Source of the DNA: Bradyrhizobium zhanjiangense
GTDB taxonomy: Bacteria > Pseudomonadota > Alphaproteobacteria > Rhizobiales > Xanthobacteraceae
Direction of reading: 5' to 3'
Assembly: GCF_004114935.1 (NCBI RefSeq)
Contig: NZ_CP022221.1
Span: 6,221,001-6,285,000 of the forward strand
DNA length: 64,000 nt
Part shown: positions 41,532 through 50,067 of the stretch, in pieces
How the letters are laid out: every line of letters begins with the position of its first letter
Position numbering within the stretch: position 1 is the stretch's first letter
The notes under the pieces: generated by a model
Seen by the model: the letters and a program-made list of their open reading frames with translations, nothing else
Told to the model about the DNA's origin: nothing
Database searches by the model: none
Program-made: the position numbers and the translations under genes

Positions 41532-43148
41532 TCAGACCTGCCGCCGCTTCATCTCGCGGAGATCGAAGAACGCGCCATCCTGCATCAGCCTGGCGACGAG
41601 ATCCTTCAAGCCGCCGCGCTGGATCTTCTCGGTTGCGGTCAGCGGCAGCCGCTCGACGAAGCAGATCCAGCCGGGCGCCTTGTAATAGGCCATCTGCTCC
41701 AGGCTCCAGCGCACGATGGCCTCGGCCAGCGCGCGGTCGGCGCCGGCCTGCTCGGCGATGATGACGGCCGCGACCTCGTCGCCGCGCAGCTGATCCGGGG
41801 TCGGCGCAATCGCGGCCTGCCGGATCGCGGGATGACGATTGAGGACGGATTCGACCTCGACCGCGGCGATGTTCTCGCCGGAGCGGCGGATGACGTTCTT
41901 CTTGCGGTCGACGAAATGCAGATCGCCATCCGCATCGCGCGAGACGATATCGCCGGTGTGCAGCCAGCCTCCGGCCCAGGCCTCCGCCGTGGCCTCGGGG
42001 TTCTTGAGGTATTCCCGGAAGAAGCCATAGCGCGGGTCCGCGCCTGCCCGCCGCACCAGCAGCTCGCCCGGCGTTTGCCCTGGCGTATCGACACCTCGAT
42101 CATCGACGATGCGAGTCTCGATCTCCGGTGCCGGGCGGCCGAAGCAGCTGGTGCCGACCTTGCGCGGCTCAAGGTTGGCGGCGATCACGCCGCCACTGCC
42201 GGTCTCGGTCATCGCCCAGGCCTCGATCAGCGGGAAGCCGAAGCGCGCCTCGAAGGGGGCATGAAGCAGCTTGTCGACGCCGGCGCCGAACCCGAAGCGC
42301 ACATTGTGCTGCCGGTCCTGTTCGGACGGCACGGCGCTCATCAGCATGGACGGCATGACGCCGAGATAGTGCAGGCACGTGGCGCGGCTCTCCCTGACCG
42401 AGGTCCACCAGCTGCGCGGGTGAAATCGATCGAGCATGGCCAGGCTGCCGCCGACCGAGACCATCGCCATCAGCGAGACCGCCATCGCGTTCATGTGGAA
42501 CAGCGGCAGCGGCGTAATCATGCGCTCGCCATCTGGCTTCAGGCCGATCAGCCCGCCGGCGTCGCGATACCAGTTTCCGCTGTGCAGGAAATAATCGTTG
42601 GTGAGGACGCAGCCTTTCGGTTGCCCGGTCGTGCCGGACGTGTAGAGCAGCGCGCATTCGGTTGCGCTGCCCGCCGGCCGCAACGGCCGCGCACCGTCGT
42701 ATGGCGCGGGAACGTCGCCGTCGTCGGTGACGACTGGGATCGGCCGGCCGGCCTGGCGCGCCGCCGTCGCCACCTCGGCGCAGCGCTCGGCGAGAACGAA
42801 GGCGGCATTCATCTCGGAATGGGAGATGATGTATTCGAGCTCGCTCATGCGCAGATCGGGGTTAATCGGCACCACGGAAACGCCAAGCGCGTTCAGCGCA
42901 AACCACAGCTCGATGAACACCGGCCGGTTCTGGAGCAGAAGCCCGACCCTGTGTCCTTCGCCATAGCCGCGGTCCGCGAACGCCTGCCGCCGGGCCTCGA
43001 TCCGCGCGAGCATCGCGCGGTAGGAGATCTCGCCGGCTGCGATGCCGTAGATGCCGGCGGTCTCCGGCAACACGTTGAGGAAGCCGGCCTCGCCGCGGCG
43101 TAGCGCGGTGTCGCGAAAGCGGGCGTAGACTGTGGTCGCAGCGGTCAA
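41532..43148 (-). CDS. AMP-forming acyl/aryl-CoA synthetase
   Basis: Predicted 538-residue adenylate-forming ligase. Motifs are LLYTSGTTGQPKGCVL, EAWAMTETGSGG, GWLHTGDIVSRDADGDLHFV, RKKNVIRRSGENI and TATEKIQRGGLK with the conserved Lys. It has the same general type as the ligase at 2199-3824. The apparent start is a TTG at 43148, 7 bases after the Rieske beta gene; no later ATG preserves the N-terminal domain. It would activate an acid to its CoA ester within the Rieske operon. This pairs logically with the thioesterase at 33092-33529. Confidence 0.88.
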   Translation of the reverse strand: MTAATTVYARFRDTALRRGEAGFLNVLPETAGIYGIAAGEISYRAMLARIEARRQAFADRGYGEGHRVGLLLQNRPVFIELWFALNALGVSVVPINPDLRMSELEYIISHSEMNAAFVLAERCAEVATAARQAGRPIPVVTDDGDVPAPYDGARPLRPAGSATECALLYTSGTTGQPKGCVLTNDYFLHSGNWYRDAGGLIGLKPDGERMITPLPLFHMNAMAVSLMAMVSVGGSLAMLDRFHPRSWWTSVRESRATCLHYLGVMPSMLMSAVPSEQDRQHNVRFGFGAGVDKLLHAPFEARFGFPLIEAWAMTETGSGGVIAANLEPRKVGTSCFGRPAPEIETRIVDDRGVDTPGQTPGELLVRRAGADPRYGFFREYLKNPEATAEAWAGGWLHTGDIVSRDADGDLHFVDRKKNVIRRSGENIAAVEVESVLNRHPAIRQAAIAPTPDQLRGDEVAAVIIAEQAGADRALAEAIVRWSLEQMAYYKAPGWICFVERLPLTATEKIQRGGLKDLVARLMQDGAFFDLREMKRRQV

Positions 43149-43155
43149 GATACAC

Positions 43156-43632
43156 TCACATGAAGAGCTGGATGTTGCCGAACGGCGCGTCGAAATTGAC
43201 GAGATCGACGCGCTTGAGCTTGATCTTCAGGCCGTCGCCGACCTGCACGAGATCGTGCGATGCCCATCCCGAATAGCGCTCCAGCAGGTCGCCGCGCGTC
43301 TCGGTGTAGATGTAGGACGTGCGCGCCCTGAACACGCCGGCCGCAGCATCGCAGGCGATGATACGTGGCGCCTGAAGCAGATGGTGGCACCGGCTCTTCG
43401 GCTTCTGGCTGAAGGTGCGTTCCCCGGCGAGGCGTTCGACCCGCACCTTGAGCAGCAGCAGATCCTCGTACATCAGGGAGGGCTGGAGCACCGGGTCCTG
43501 CTGCTGCCATTCGAGCGGCATCCAATAGCGCCCTTCGGGATGAAACAGATCGAGCCAGCTCTGCCACTGCATGGTGTCGAGCAGCTCGGCCTCCCGATAG
43601 ATGAAATCCGTGACGGCTTTCTCGTCGATCAT
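43156..43632 (-). CDS. aromatic-ring-hydroxylating dioxygenase small (beta) subunit
   Basis: Predicted 158-residue beta subunit of a Rieske-type ring-hydroxylating oxygenase. Its NTF2-like fold shows FIYREAELLDTMQWQSWLDL, FHPEGRYWMPLEWQ and the RCHHLLQAPRII strand. It stabilises the alpha-beta hexamer and has no catalytic residues. It overlaps the alpha gene by 4 bases. Similar to benzoate/anthranilate or salicylate 5-hydroxylase-type beta subunits in size, which does not settle the substrate. Confidence 0.88.
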   Translation of the reverse strand: MIDEKAVTDFIYREAELLDTMQWQSWLDLFHPEGRYWMPLEWQQQDPVLQPSLMYEDLLLLKVRVERLAGERTFSQKPKSRCHHLLQAPRIIACDAAAGVFRARTSYIYTETRGDLLERYSGWASHDLVQVGDGLKIKLKRVDLVNFDAPFGNIQLFM

Positions 43633-44969
43633 TCCGCGACCTCGGCATGCTTGTCCATGCCCATGGTCATGAATTTGGCCCAGGCGTGAAACTGGTTGCG
43701 CATCTGCCGCTCGGAGGTGCCGTTGATGACGGCGGTGACATCAGGCTGTTCGTCGGGCTCGTAGAGGCGGCGCAGATTGATCCACTGATTGCCGTTGGAC
43801 TTCAGGCCTTCCTGCGCGCGCTCGTACATCTCGAGGTCGTCGTGCCCGACGATCGAGGTCGGCGCGTTGATGAAGCGGTTGTACATCAGGGCACGCTCGT
43901 AGAGCTTGTCGGGCGCGCCGACCAGGCGATAGACCCAGCTCTCGACCAGCGTCCTGTCGACCGCGACCGGGATGAAATTGCGGAGGATCTGGACGGCGCC
44001 TTTGACCATGACGTTCGGGAAGTAGACGGTGTTGTGCCTGATATCGCCGAGGATCTCGTGAGCCCGCGTCTCGCCATAGGCCGCGACCATCTGCTCGAGA
44101 TAGCCGTCGACGTCGGAATAGTTCGAATGGATCGAATTGGCGACGCCGGTGTGGCCATGGCCGTTGGGCCAGATCCGGATGCCGCTCTGCTCGTAGAATT
44201 CGTACGGGCTCATGAACGGGCCGTAGAGCTGCACCGCCATCGGCGTCTCCGTGGAATCGCCCTGCTCGCGTTTCCAGACCTTGACCGCGGTACCCGCCGA
44301 GCTCTCGTGCGCGACCATGGGATGGCAGGTGTCGGTCTGGTTCTCGACCAGCATCTTCCAATTGCAGGTGTGCATATAGCGGATCGGCGCGGCCACGACC
44401 TCGAGCTTGCCCTGTGGCGAGCGGTCGACCATGTTGTCGATGGTCGAAAGGCTCGGGCCGAAATAGTCCTCGAAGGACACGCCGGTCCCGCTCAGCCGCG
44501 CGAAGATGAAGTCGCGATAGATCGCGACGTTCTTGATTCTCGACAGGCCTTCATTCGCCTGGGTGTCGCCGAAACCGGTGCTCTCATAGCCCTTCTTCAA
44601 GGGGATCGCGAGCAGCGAGCCGTCGGTCCTAAACGACCATGCGTGATAGGGACAACGAAAGAACTTTCCGGCATTGCCGCAAGGCTCCGAGGCGATCTTG
44701 ACGCCCTTGTGTGGACAACGGTTGTAGAAAACATGGATGGAACCGTCGGTATGGCGGCTCGCCATCACCGGCTGCCGGCCGATATTGGCGGTGATGAAAT
44801 CGCCGGGCTTCGCCAACTGGCTCGCATGGCCGACATAGACCCAGCTGTTGGGAAACAGATGCGCCATCTCGAGCTCGAAGATTTCAGGATCGACGTAGAC
44901 GTCGCGATGCACCTCCGCCTCGCGCACCAGCGCTGCGATCGACCGCGCATTTCCAGCGTATCCAGCCAT
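43629..44969 (-). CDS. aromatic-ring-hydroxylating dioxygenase large (alpha) subunit
   Basis: Predicted 446-residue catalytic subunit. The Rieske [2Fe-2S] cluster ligands are Cys85-His87 (CPHKG) and Cys106-His109 (CPYHAW). The mononuclear iron site shows Asp213, His216 and His221 (ENQTDTCHPMVAH) with a downstream acidic residue near GHDDLEMYERAQ. It inserts both atoms of oxygen, or hydroxylates, an aromatic acid. If the product were gentisate (salicylate 5-hydroxylation), it would feed the dioxygenase at 34489-35592; this link is a hypothesis. Confidence 0.92.
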   Translation of the reverse strand: MAGYAGNARSIAALVREAEVHRDVYVDPEIFELEMAHLFPNSWVYVGHASQLAKPGDFITANIGRQPVMASRHTDGSIHVFYNRCPHKGVKIASEPCGNAGKFFRCPYHAWSFRTDGSLLAIPLKKGYESTGFGDTQANEGLSRIKNVAIYRDFIFARLSGTGVSFEDYFGPSLSTIDNMVDRSPQGKLEVVAAPIRYMHTCNWKMLVENQTDTCHPMVAHESSAGTAVKVWKREQGDSTETPMAVQLYGPFMSPYEFYEQSGIRIWPNGHGHTGVANSIHSNYSDVDGYLEQMVAAYGETRAHEILGDIRHNTVYFPNVMVKGAVQILRNFIPVAVDRTLVESWVYRLVGAPDKLYERALMYNRFINAPTSIVGHDDLEMYERAQEGLKSNGNQWINLRRLYEPDEQPDVTAVINGTSERQMRNQFHAWAKFMTMGMDKHAEVAE

Positions 44970-44987
44970 GACGTTCCTGTCCTCGTC

Positions 44988-45938
44988 CTAGAGATCCAGC
45001 ACCAGCCGTTCCGATTTTGCGCGCGACACACAGATCTGCATGACCTTGTTGGACGCCTTCTCGGCGTCGCTCAGGATGACATCGCGATGATCGGGAACGC
45101 CTGCGATCACGCCGCACTGGCAGATGCCGCAATCGCCGCGCCGACAGTCGGAGAGAACCTCGTGCCCCGCCGCTTCCAGCGCCTCGATGATGCTACGATC
45201 GGCTGCGACGGTGATGACCTCGCCCGTCGATCTGAGCTCCACCTCGAACGGACGGTTCGGCGCGCCCGGCAGCTCGGCCTTGAAGCGCTCGTCGTGGATG
45301 CGATCGGCGGCGATGCCCCTGGCGAGAGCTGCAGTCTTCACCGCTTCGATCATGCCTGCGGGACCGCAGACATAGACATGGGCGTTCGCAGGCGAGCCGT
45401 GCAGCGCGGCGGCGATGTCCAGGCACGAGGCGTCGTTGTCGTAGTGGATGGACAGAGTGCTCGCACACACCGTCTCCAGCTGCGGCAGGAATGCCAGCAG
45501 ACCTGGCGCCCGTCCGGCGTAGTGAAGATGGTGGGCAACGCCCCTCGCCTTGAGCTCGGCCGCCATGGACAGGATCGGCGTGATGCCGATGCCGCCGGCG
45601 AACAGCAGCGCGGGCGCATCGTCCTCATGCAGCGGGAAATTGTTGACGGGCGCCGAAGCCGTCACGACATCGCCGATCTCGAGCGCATGCATGAAGGCCG
45701 AGCCGCCGGTCGACGTCCGCTCGCGCAGAACGCCGAGCGCAAGGACTCCCTCAGGCAGGCCCGGCAGGGCCATCAGCGAGTAAGGCCGGTCTCCCCCGCT
45801 TGGCAGCGACACGCGGATATGCGCTCCCGCCTGCCATCGCGGAACCGCACCGCCTTCCACGCCGAACAGAAGGCTTCGGATCGTCGGCGTCTCCGCCGCG
45901 ACCGATTGCACCTTGAGCCTCAGCGGATGCGTGTCCAT
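44988..45938 (-). CDS. phthalate dioxygenase reductase-type oxidoreductase
   Basis: Predicted 316-residue reductase with domain order FMN-binding (HIRVSLPSGGDRPYSLMALP), NAD-binding (LLFAGGIGITPILSMAAEL) and a C-terminal plant-type ferredoxin (DCRRGDCGICQCG and MQICVSRA, Cys ligands intact). It passes electrons from NADH to the Rieske oxygenase. It is the first gene of the operon 45938-40777. The upstream region carries a promoter with an ATATG-6-CATAT palindrome. Confidence 0.93.
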   Translation of the reverse strand: MDTHPLRLKVQSVAAETPTIRSLLFGVEGGAVPRWQAGAHIRVSLPSGGDRPYSLMALPGLPEGVLALGVLRERTSTGGSAFMHALEIGDVVTASAPVNNFPLHEDDAPALLFAGGIGITPILSMAAELKARGVAHHLHYAGRAPGLLAFLPQLETVCASTLSIHYDNDASCLDIAAALHGSPANAHVYVCGPAGMIEAVKTAALARGIAADRIHDERFKAELPGAPNRPFEVELRSTGEVITVAADRSIIEALEAAGHEVLSDCRRGDCGICQCGVIAGVPDHRDVILSDAEKASNKVMQICVSRAKSERLVLDL

Positions 45939-45955
45939 TGGCCGGGTCTTGCAAT

Positions 45956-46000
45956 ATATGAATTTGCATATTTTTAGACATATAATAATTTGGATGTCAA
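45956..46000 (-). promoter_or_regulatory. predicted promoter and operator of the Rieske operon
   Basis: On the minus strand a perfect TTGACA (46000-45995), an 18-base spacer and TAAAAA (45976-45971) lie upstream of the reductase. The palindrome ATATG-AATTTG-CATAT (45956-45971) directly follows the -10. The AT-rich stretch contrasts with its surroundings. Confidence 0.5.
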
Positions 46001-46058
46001 TCGCTCGCTCGGGTCGACACGCGCTGGACCCAAACCCGAGGCCTGGCGCCGGCCGCCC

Positions 46059-46676
46059 CTATTCGATCGGCGCCGGCCGCACCAGCTGGAAGAGCTCGCG
46101 AGGCCTCGCATACCAGCCCGAGCCGTGCATGCGGGCAATGAGGTCGAGGTTGACCGTATCGATATGGCCTCGGCGCGCGTCGATCACGAACTGCTCGGCC
46201 ACGTGAGCGCAGACGATCTCGCCGATCACGGCGATTTGCCGGGGCCCGGTCTCATGGACCGAGAGGGAGCGACATTCGAACGCAACCGGGCATCCCTTGA
46301 TGAGCGGAGGCGAAATCATCTGCGCGGGAAGCGTCTCCAGCCCCGCAATCTCAATCTCGTCGATCCCGGAGGGAGCATCGACCGCCGTCGCGTTCATCGC
46401 TTCTGCCATCTGGTGCGGCACCAGGTGGACGGCGAACTCACCCATCTCGACGATATTCTGCGCCGTGTCCTTCAAACCTCGCTGCGGATGCCGCAGCAAG
46501 CCGAGCACCACCGTCGGCGGCTCATGCCCGAGAACGTTGAAGAAGCTGAAGGGCGCCGCATTGGCGATCCCATCGCGGGACCTCGTCGTCACCCACGCGA
46601 TGGGTCGCGGCGTAACGGTGGCGGTAAGGATCTTGTAGCGGATATCCGCCGGAAGCTGACCCATATCGAAGAGCAT
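46059..46676 (-). CDS. flavin reductase-like FMN-binding split-barrel protein
   Basis: Predicted 205-residue protein of the flavin reductase-like family (PF01613), with TPRPIAWVTTRSRDGIANAA, PFSFFNVLGHEPP and a GLLRHPQRGLKDTAQNI loop. Such proteins reduce or carry FMN for oxygenases, or act as small reductases. It sits upstream of the Rieske operon on the same strand. A separate palindromic promoter region is at 46750-46784. A direct role with the Rieske system is unclear, since that already has a dedicated reductase. Confidence 0.85.
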   Translation of the reverse strand: MLFDMGQLPADIRYKILTATVTPRPIAWVTTRSRDGIANAAPFSFFNVLGHEPPTVVLGLLRHPQRGLKDTAQNIVEMGEFAVHLVPHQMAEAMNATAVDAPSGIDEIEIAGLETLPAQMISPPLIKGCPVAFECRSLSVHETGPRQIAVIGEIVCAHVAEQFVIDARRGHIDTVNLDLIARMHGSGWYARPRELFQLVRPAPIE

Positions 46677-46749
46677 CGGTCCCCCAATTGCGCGCGCGAA
46701 CGGAGCTGACGGCTGAGAAGTTACGCCCCGCAGCCAAATGCGAGACGGT

Positions 46750-46784
46750 TTATTTGGTCATATACATATGACGAGGTCAAATAA
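46750..46784. promoter_or_regulatory. nested palindrome upstream of the flavin reductase gene
   Basis: GTCATATACATATGAC (46757-46772) is a palindrome with perfect 7-base arms around AC. Outside it TTATTTG (46750-46756) and CAAATAA (46778-46784) form a second inverted pair. It lies about 75 bases before the flavin reductase start, so it is a strong candidate operator. The remainder of 46677-46904 holds nothing else recognisable. Confidence 0.55.
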
Positions 46785-46904
46785 GCGCGCAACGGCATCG
46801 GCCGCTGTCGTGATGCTCTGCTGCCGAACTTCACCGCCCTATCCGCACCGATCTTCGACCAGGCCGGATTCAAGATCGCGGCCATCACGATACGAGTCTC
46901 TTAT

Positions 46905-48029
46905 CTAAATGGTGCGATGACGCTCGATAGATGAAAGATCAGGCGACACTCCGAGTCCCGGGTCTTGGTCCAATTCAATCATGCCTTCCGTCACGTTGAG
47001 GACTGGGCCGCAAAACAGATCGCGCAATGGATTGTCGTTGGCATCGACTTCCAGCCAGCCATCACCTCCGATACCGGCAAGGAGATGCGCCGAAGCAAGC
47101 AAGCCGAGGCCTCCACCGAGATAGTGCGGGCAAAACGTCTTGCCCACCTTCAGAATGTCGCGCGCCAGTGGGGCGCAGACACTGAGGCCGCCCCATTTCG
47201 CAATATCAGGCTGAACCACGCTGAGCACGTCTTCGGCCAAAACCTCCTTGAAGCCTTCGACGCTCGAAATGTTTTCGCCGGCGGCAATCGGCATCTTCGC
47301 TGCGGCGCGCAGCCTGCGCCATTCCTCACGCGGTCGATCGGCGCGAATCGGCTCTTCCAGCCAGCGCAGATCGAACTCGGCAAGCCGCGGCAGCATCTCC
47401 ATCGCCTGCGTGACTGACCAGCCCTGATTGGCATCGGTGGCAAGCATGCCGGCACCGATGATCTGACGCAGCGTGACCAGATTGGCGAGATCGGTCTCGG
47501 CCCCGAAGCCAACCTTCAGCTTCAGCGCGCGATGGCCGCGCTTGAGCGCGGCCTCCGCCGTCTGCGCGGCTCCGCCGGGATTGATGCCGCTGGCATAGAC
47601 CTTGATCTTGCGCGACTGACCGCCGAGAAGCCGCCACAAGGGCAAGCGCCGGCGGCGCGCCGAGAGGTCCCACAGCGCGAGATCGATGCCCGAAATCGCC
47701 TGCGCGAACGGACCGGGTTCACCGCATTGAAGCGCCAGAATTTCGGTGCCCTTGGTCAGCGCCTCGAAGGCCTGGCCAGGACCGTCGAACTTGCGTCCGA
47801 CGAGGCCGGGGGCGAGCACCTCGTTGACGAGCCGGGCGCGATGCTCCGCGCCCGGAGCTGGAAAATTGGACCAGGCCTCACCCCATCCCTCAACGCCGTC
47901 CTCGTCGACAGCGCGAACGAAAACGGCGGGACGGTTGAGCATCTTGCCGAACGACGTCACCACCGGCGTCGCCAACGGATAGCGATAGCAGAACGCCTCG
48001 ATCGAGCGGATGGTGAAGCTGTCAGTCAT
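46905..48029 (-). CDS. enolase-superfamily (mandelate racemase/dehydratase-type) enzyme
   Basis: Predicted 374-residue member of the mandelate racemase/muconate lactonising family. The catalytic barrel shows the KxK motif in ALKLKVGFG, metal ligands in ATDANQGW, WLEEPI and AGENISS, then QPDIAKWGG and CPHYLGGGLG with the His typical of mandelate-racemase-type dehydratases. These enzymes abstract an alpha proton of a sugar acid or similar carboxylate and often lose water. The ATG at 48029 is preferred. It is the last gene of the minus-strand sugar operon, suggesting an aldonate dehydratase role; substrate unknown. Confidence 0.87.
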   Translation of the reverse strand: MTDSFTIRSIEAFCYRYPLATPVVTSFGKMLNRPAVFVRAVDEDGVEGWGEAWSNFPAPGAEHRARLVNEVLAPGLVGRKFDGPGQAFEALTKGTEILALQCGEPGPFAQAISGIDLALWDLSARRRRLPLWRLLGGQSRKIKVYASGINPGGAAQTAEAALKRGHRALKLKVGFGAETDLANLVTLRQIIGAGMLATDANQGWSVTQAMEMLPRLAEFDLRWLEEPIRADRPREEWRRLRAAAKMPIAAGENISSVEGFKEVLAEDVLSVVQPDIAKWGGLSVCAPLARDILKVGKTFCPHYLGGGLGLLASAHLLAGIGGDGWLEVDANDNPLRDLFCGPVLNVTEGMIELDQDPGLGVSPDLSSIERHRTI

Positions 48030-48073
48030 GTTGCGGATCCTGCGATCGGGATGAACCACGCAGAGCCACTATC

Positions 48074-49111
48074 TCAATAGGCGCGCGCGAAGTCACCTTC
48101 CTGCTTGATGTCAGTGAACACCGGAAAGCGCGCCTTCCACGGCGTGCCCTTGGCCGTGGTCAGCTTGTTGAGCCGTTCCAGCACGCCGAGGCCGTCCTTG
48201 CGCAGGCTCGCCGACACCGCCGCGCGGTCCGGAAAATTCTTCAGGACGGCATCGAGCCAGATGGTGCGGCCGGCGAGGAAGCCGCCCGCTCCCGCCGCAT
48301 AGGCGAAGTCGAGGACGCGCTCGAACTTTTCCGGCGCAGCGCCGCCCGACAACAGCACCCAGGGGATGCTGCGCTCGCGGCAGATATCGCCGATCGCATC
48401 GAACTCCTTCTGTGCGGCCTTCGCTTCCGCGCTGCCGTCTCGGGCCGGCAGGCTGCCCGCCGCAAGCGGGCTCTCCAGCTTGAGGAGATCGACGCCGTAT
48501 TCGGGCTTGGCAAACTCGCGCACGCTGTCGATGACAAGGCCCGGCAGCTTGCCCGGCGATTCCACATAGTCGGCGGTGTGATTGGCGCTGCCGAGGAATG
48601 GGTAGACCAGCAGCTCGAGGACATAGGGAATGTCGTGACGGGCGCAGTCCTCGCCGATCTCGCGCACGAAACGCTTCTGGTGCTCGTTCACCGCAGCGTC
48701 GGCATCCGGCCGGTACCAGGCCAGCACCTTGACGGCGTCGCCGCCCATGGCGCGGATCTTCTCCACGCTCCAATTGGTAATCGCGCGCGACTTGCGGCCG
48801 CCCGCCGTTTCCTCGACGCGGTGCTCCTCGAGCGTCATGATCAGGCCGCAGCGCGGCGGCAAGAGATCGATCGCGGCTGGCACGGCAAAGTTCGGGTCGA
48901 ACAGCATCGAGCTGCAATGCGGCGCGAGGTTCTCGACGAGAAGACGCTTGGCCGCCGTGACATCGGAATATTCGACCTGATCCCGCGTGATGCCCTTTGC
49001 CTTGGCGATGGCGTCGAACAGTGGCGGCCGCTGGTCCAGCGCGACCATGCGAAAGTGGCCATCCGCGTCAGCCAGCCGTGCCAAGCCGCGGTTCTTTCCA
49101 ATCGTTCTCAT
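48074..49111 (-). CDS. LacD-like class I aldolase
   Basis: Predicted 345-residue aldolase of the LacD/tagatose-1,6-bisphosphate aldolase group (also containing sulfofructose-phosphate aldolases). It shows FRMVALDQRPPLFDAIAKAK at the N-terminus, LFDPNFAVPAAIDLLPP, AVKVLAWYRPD and VDLLKLESPL, where the Lys fits the Schiff-base position, then WVLLSGGAAPEKFERVLDF. It overlaps the PfkB kinase gene by 4 bases, so kinase and aldolase act in sequence: a ketose or keto-deoxy acid is phosphorylated and then cleaved. The exact sugar cannot be told. Confidence 0.82.
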   Translation of the reverse strand: MRTIGKNRGLARLADADGHFRMVALDQRPPLFDAIAKAKGITRDQVEYSDVTAAKRLLVENLAPHCSSMLFDPNFAVPAAIDLLPPRCGLIMTLEEHRVEETAGGRKSRAITNWSVEKIRAMGGDAVKVLAWYRPDADAAVNEHQKRFVREIGEDCARHDIPYVLELLVYPFLGSANHTADYVESPGKLPGLVIDSVREFAKPEYGVDLLKLESPLAAGSLPARDGSAEAKAAQKEFDAIGDICRERSIPWVLLSGGAAPEKFERVLDFAYAAGAGGFLAGRTIWLDAVLKNFPDRAAVSASLRKDGLGVLERLNKLTTAKGTPWKARFPVFTDIKQEGDFARAY

Positions 49112-50067
49112 GGCTTCGTCCTCATGAATGCAAGACACTCGTTGATATCGGGGATTCCGTTGCGGCCACCGGCATGGCGGCATTTCATGGCGGCTGTCGC
49201 CGCCGAAAACGCCATGGCGGCGCGCACATCGAGGCCGCCGCCGATCGCAAGCGCATAGGCGCCGTGAAAGACGTCGCCGGCGCCCGTGGTGTCGACGACC
49301 TCGACGGCATAGGCCGCCTGCCGATGCGACTGGCCGTTCTCGTACCAGCTCACGCCTCCCTCGCCGCGCGTGACGGCGATGACCCGGCAGCCGAAGCGCG
49401 CGAGCGCCGCGAGAGAGTCATCCTTGGCCGAGCCGGCAAAAGATGTGAGCGCGGGCTCCGAGAAGATCGCGTGGTCGGTCAGCGGCAGCAGCCGCTCGAA
49501 CACCTCGGCGTCGGTCATGTCGCCGTCGAGCACAGTCGGAATGCCGCGCGCGCGGGCCTCGCTAAACAGCGTCGCTGCGCCCTCGACCCAGCGCGGATCG
49601 GCCAGCACGGAGGATGCGCCCGCGACGGCTTCGAGCGGAAGCCAATCCGCGGCTTCCGGAAAGAGCCCGCGGAAATTGACGATCTGCCGCTCACCGGAAC
49701 TGTCGACGATGATCCCGGAGACGGACGAGCGGCCGTCGGGAAACAGCCGAAAATTCTCGACATCGACGCCTTCGGCCGTGAAGGCCGATTTCATCTCATG
49801 GCCGGCGGCGTCATTCCCTGCCCGCCCCCAGAACGCGACGGACGCGCCGAGCCTTGCTATCGCGACCGACGCGTTGGCAGCCATGCCGCCGCCAAGCGTG
49901 CCGTAACCAGCAGCCTTGATCTTCTCGCTTTGACCCGCGAACAGGCGATCGACGCGCCAGACCTGGTCGAGCGCCGACAGACCCAGGCAGATCACGTGCA
50001 CGGACCTCGCCTTTGACGCCACGTCCGCCAGCGCCTTGAGATCACCGATGTGCGCGGATGCACTCAC
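49108..50067 (-). CDS. PfkB-family sugar kinase
   Basis: Predicted 319-residue ribokinase-family kinase. The N-terminal GGGMAANASVAIARLG signature and the C-terminal VVDTTGAGDVFHGA with the catalytic Asp are both present. The start is a GTG at 50067 that overlaps the ABC ATPase stop (GTGA). It is co-transcribed with the aldolase and is likely to phosphorylate the imported and oxidised or isomerised sugar. Candidates include ketohexose and 2-keto-3-deoxy-acid kinases. Confidence 0.88.
   Translation of the reverse strand: MSASAHIGDLKALADVASKARSVHVICLGLSALDQVWRVDRLFAGQSEKIKAAGYGTLGGGMAANASVAIARLGASVAFWGRAGNDAAGHEMKSAFTAEGVDVENFRLFPDGRSSVSGIIVDSSGERQIVNFRGLFPEAADWLPLEAVAGASSVLADPRWVEGAATLFSEARARGIPTVLDGDMTDAEVFERLLPLTDHAIFSEPALTSFAGSAKDDSLAALARFGCRVIAVTRGEGGVSWYENGQSHRQAAYAVEVVDTTGAGDVFHGAYALAIGGGLDVRAAMAFSAATAAMKCRHAGGRNGIPDINECLAFMRTKP

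Noticed and set aside
43647..45977. 776-codon plus-strand frame opposite the Rieske oxygenase and reductase genes
   Set aside because: Antisense shadow; the minus-strand genes have intact cofactor-binding residues.
46905..50067. Sulfoquinovose (sulfo-EMP) pathway
   Set aside because: The kinase and aldolase families would fit, but no isomerase or sulfolactaldehyde reductase of that pathway is recognisable.
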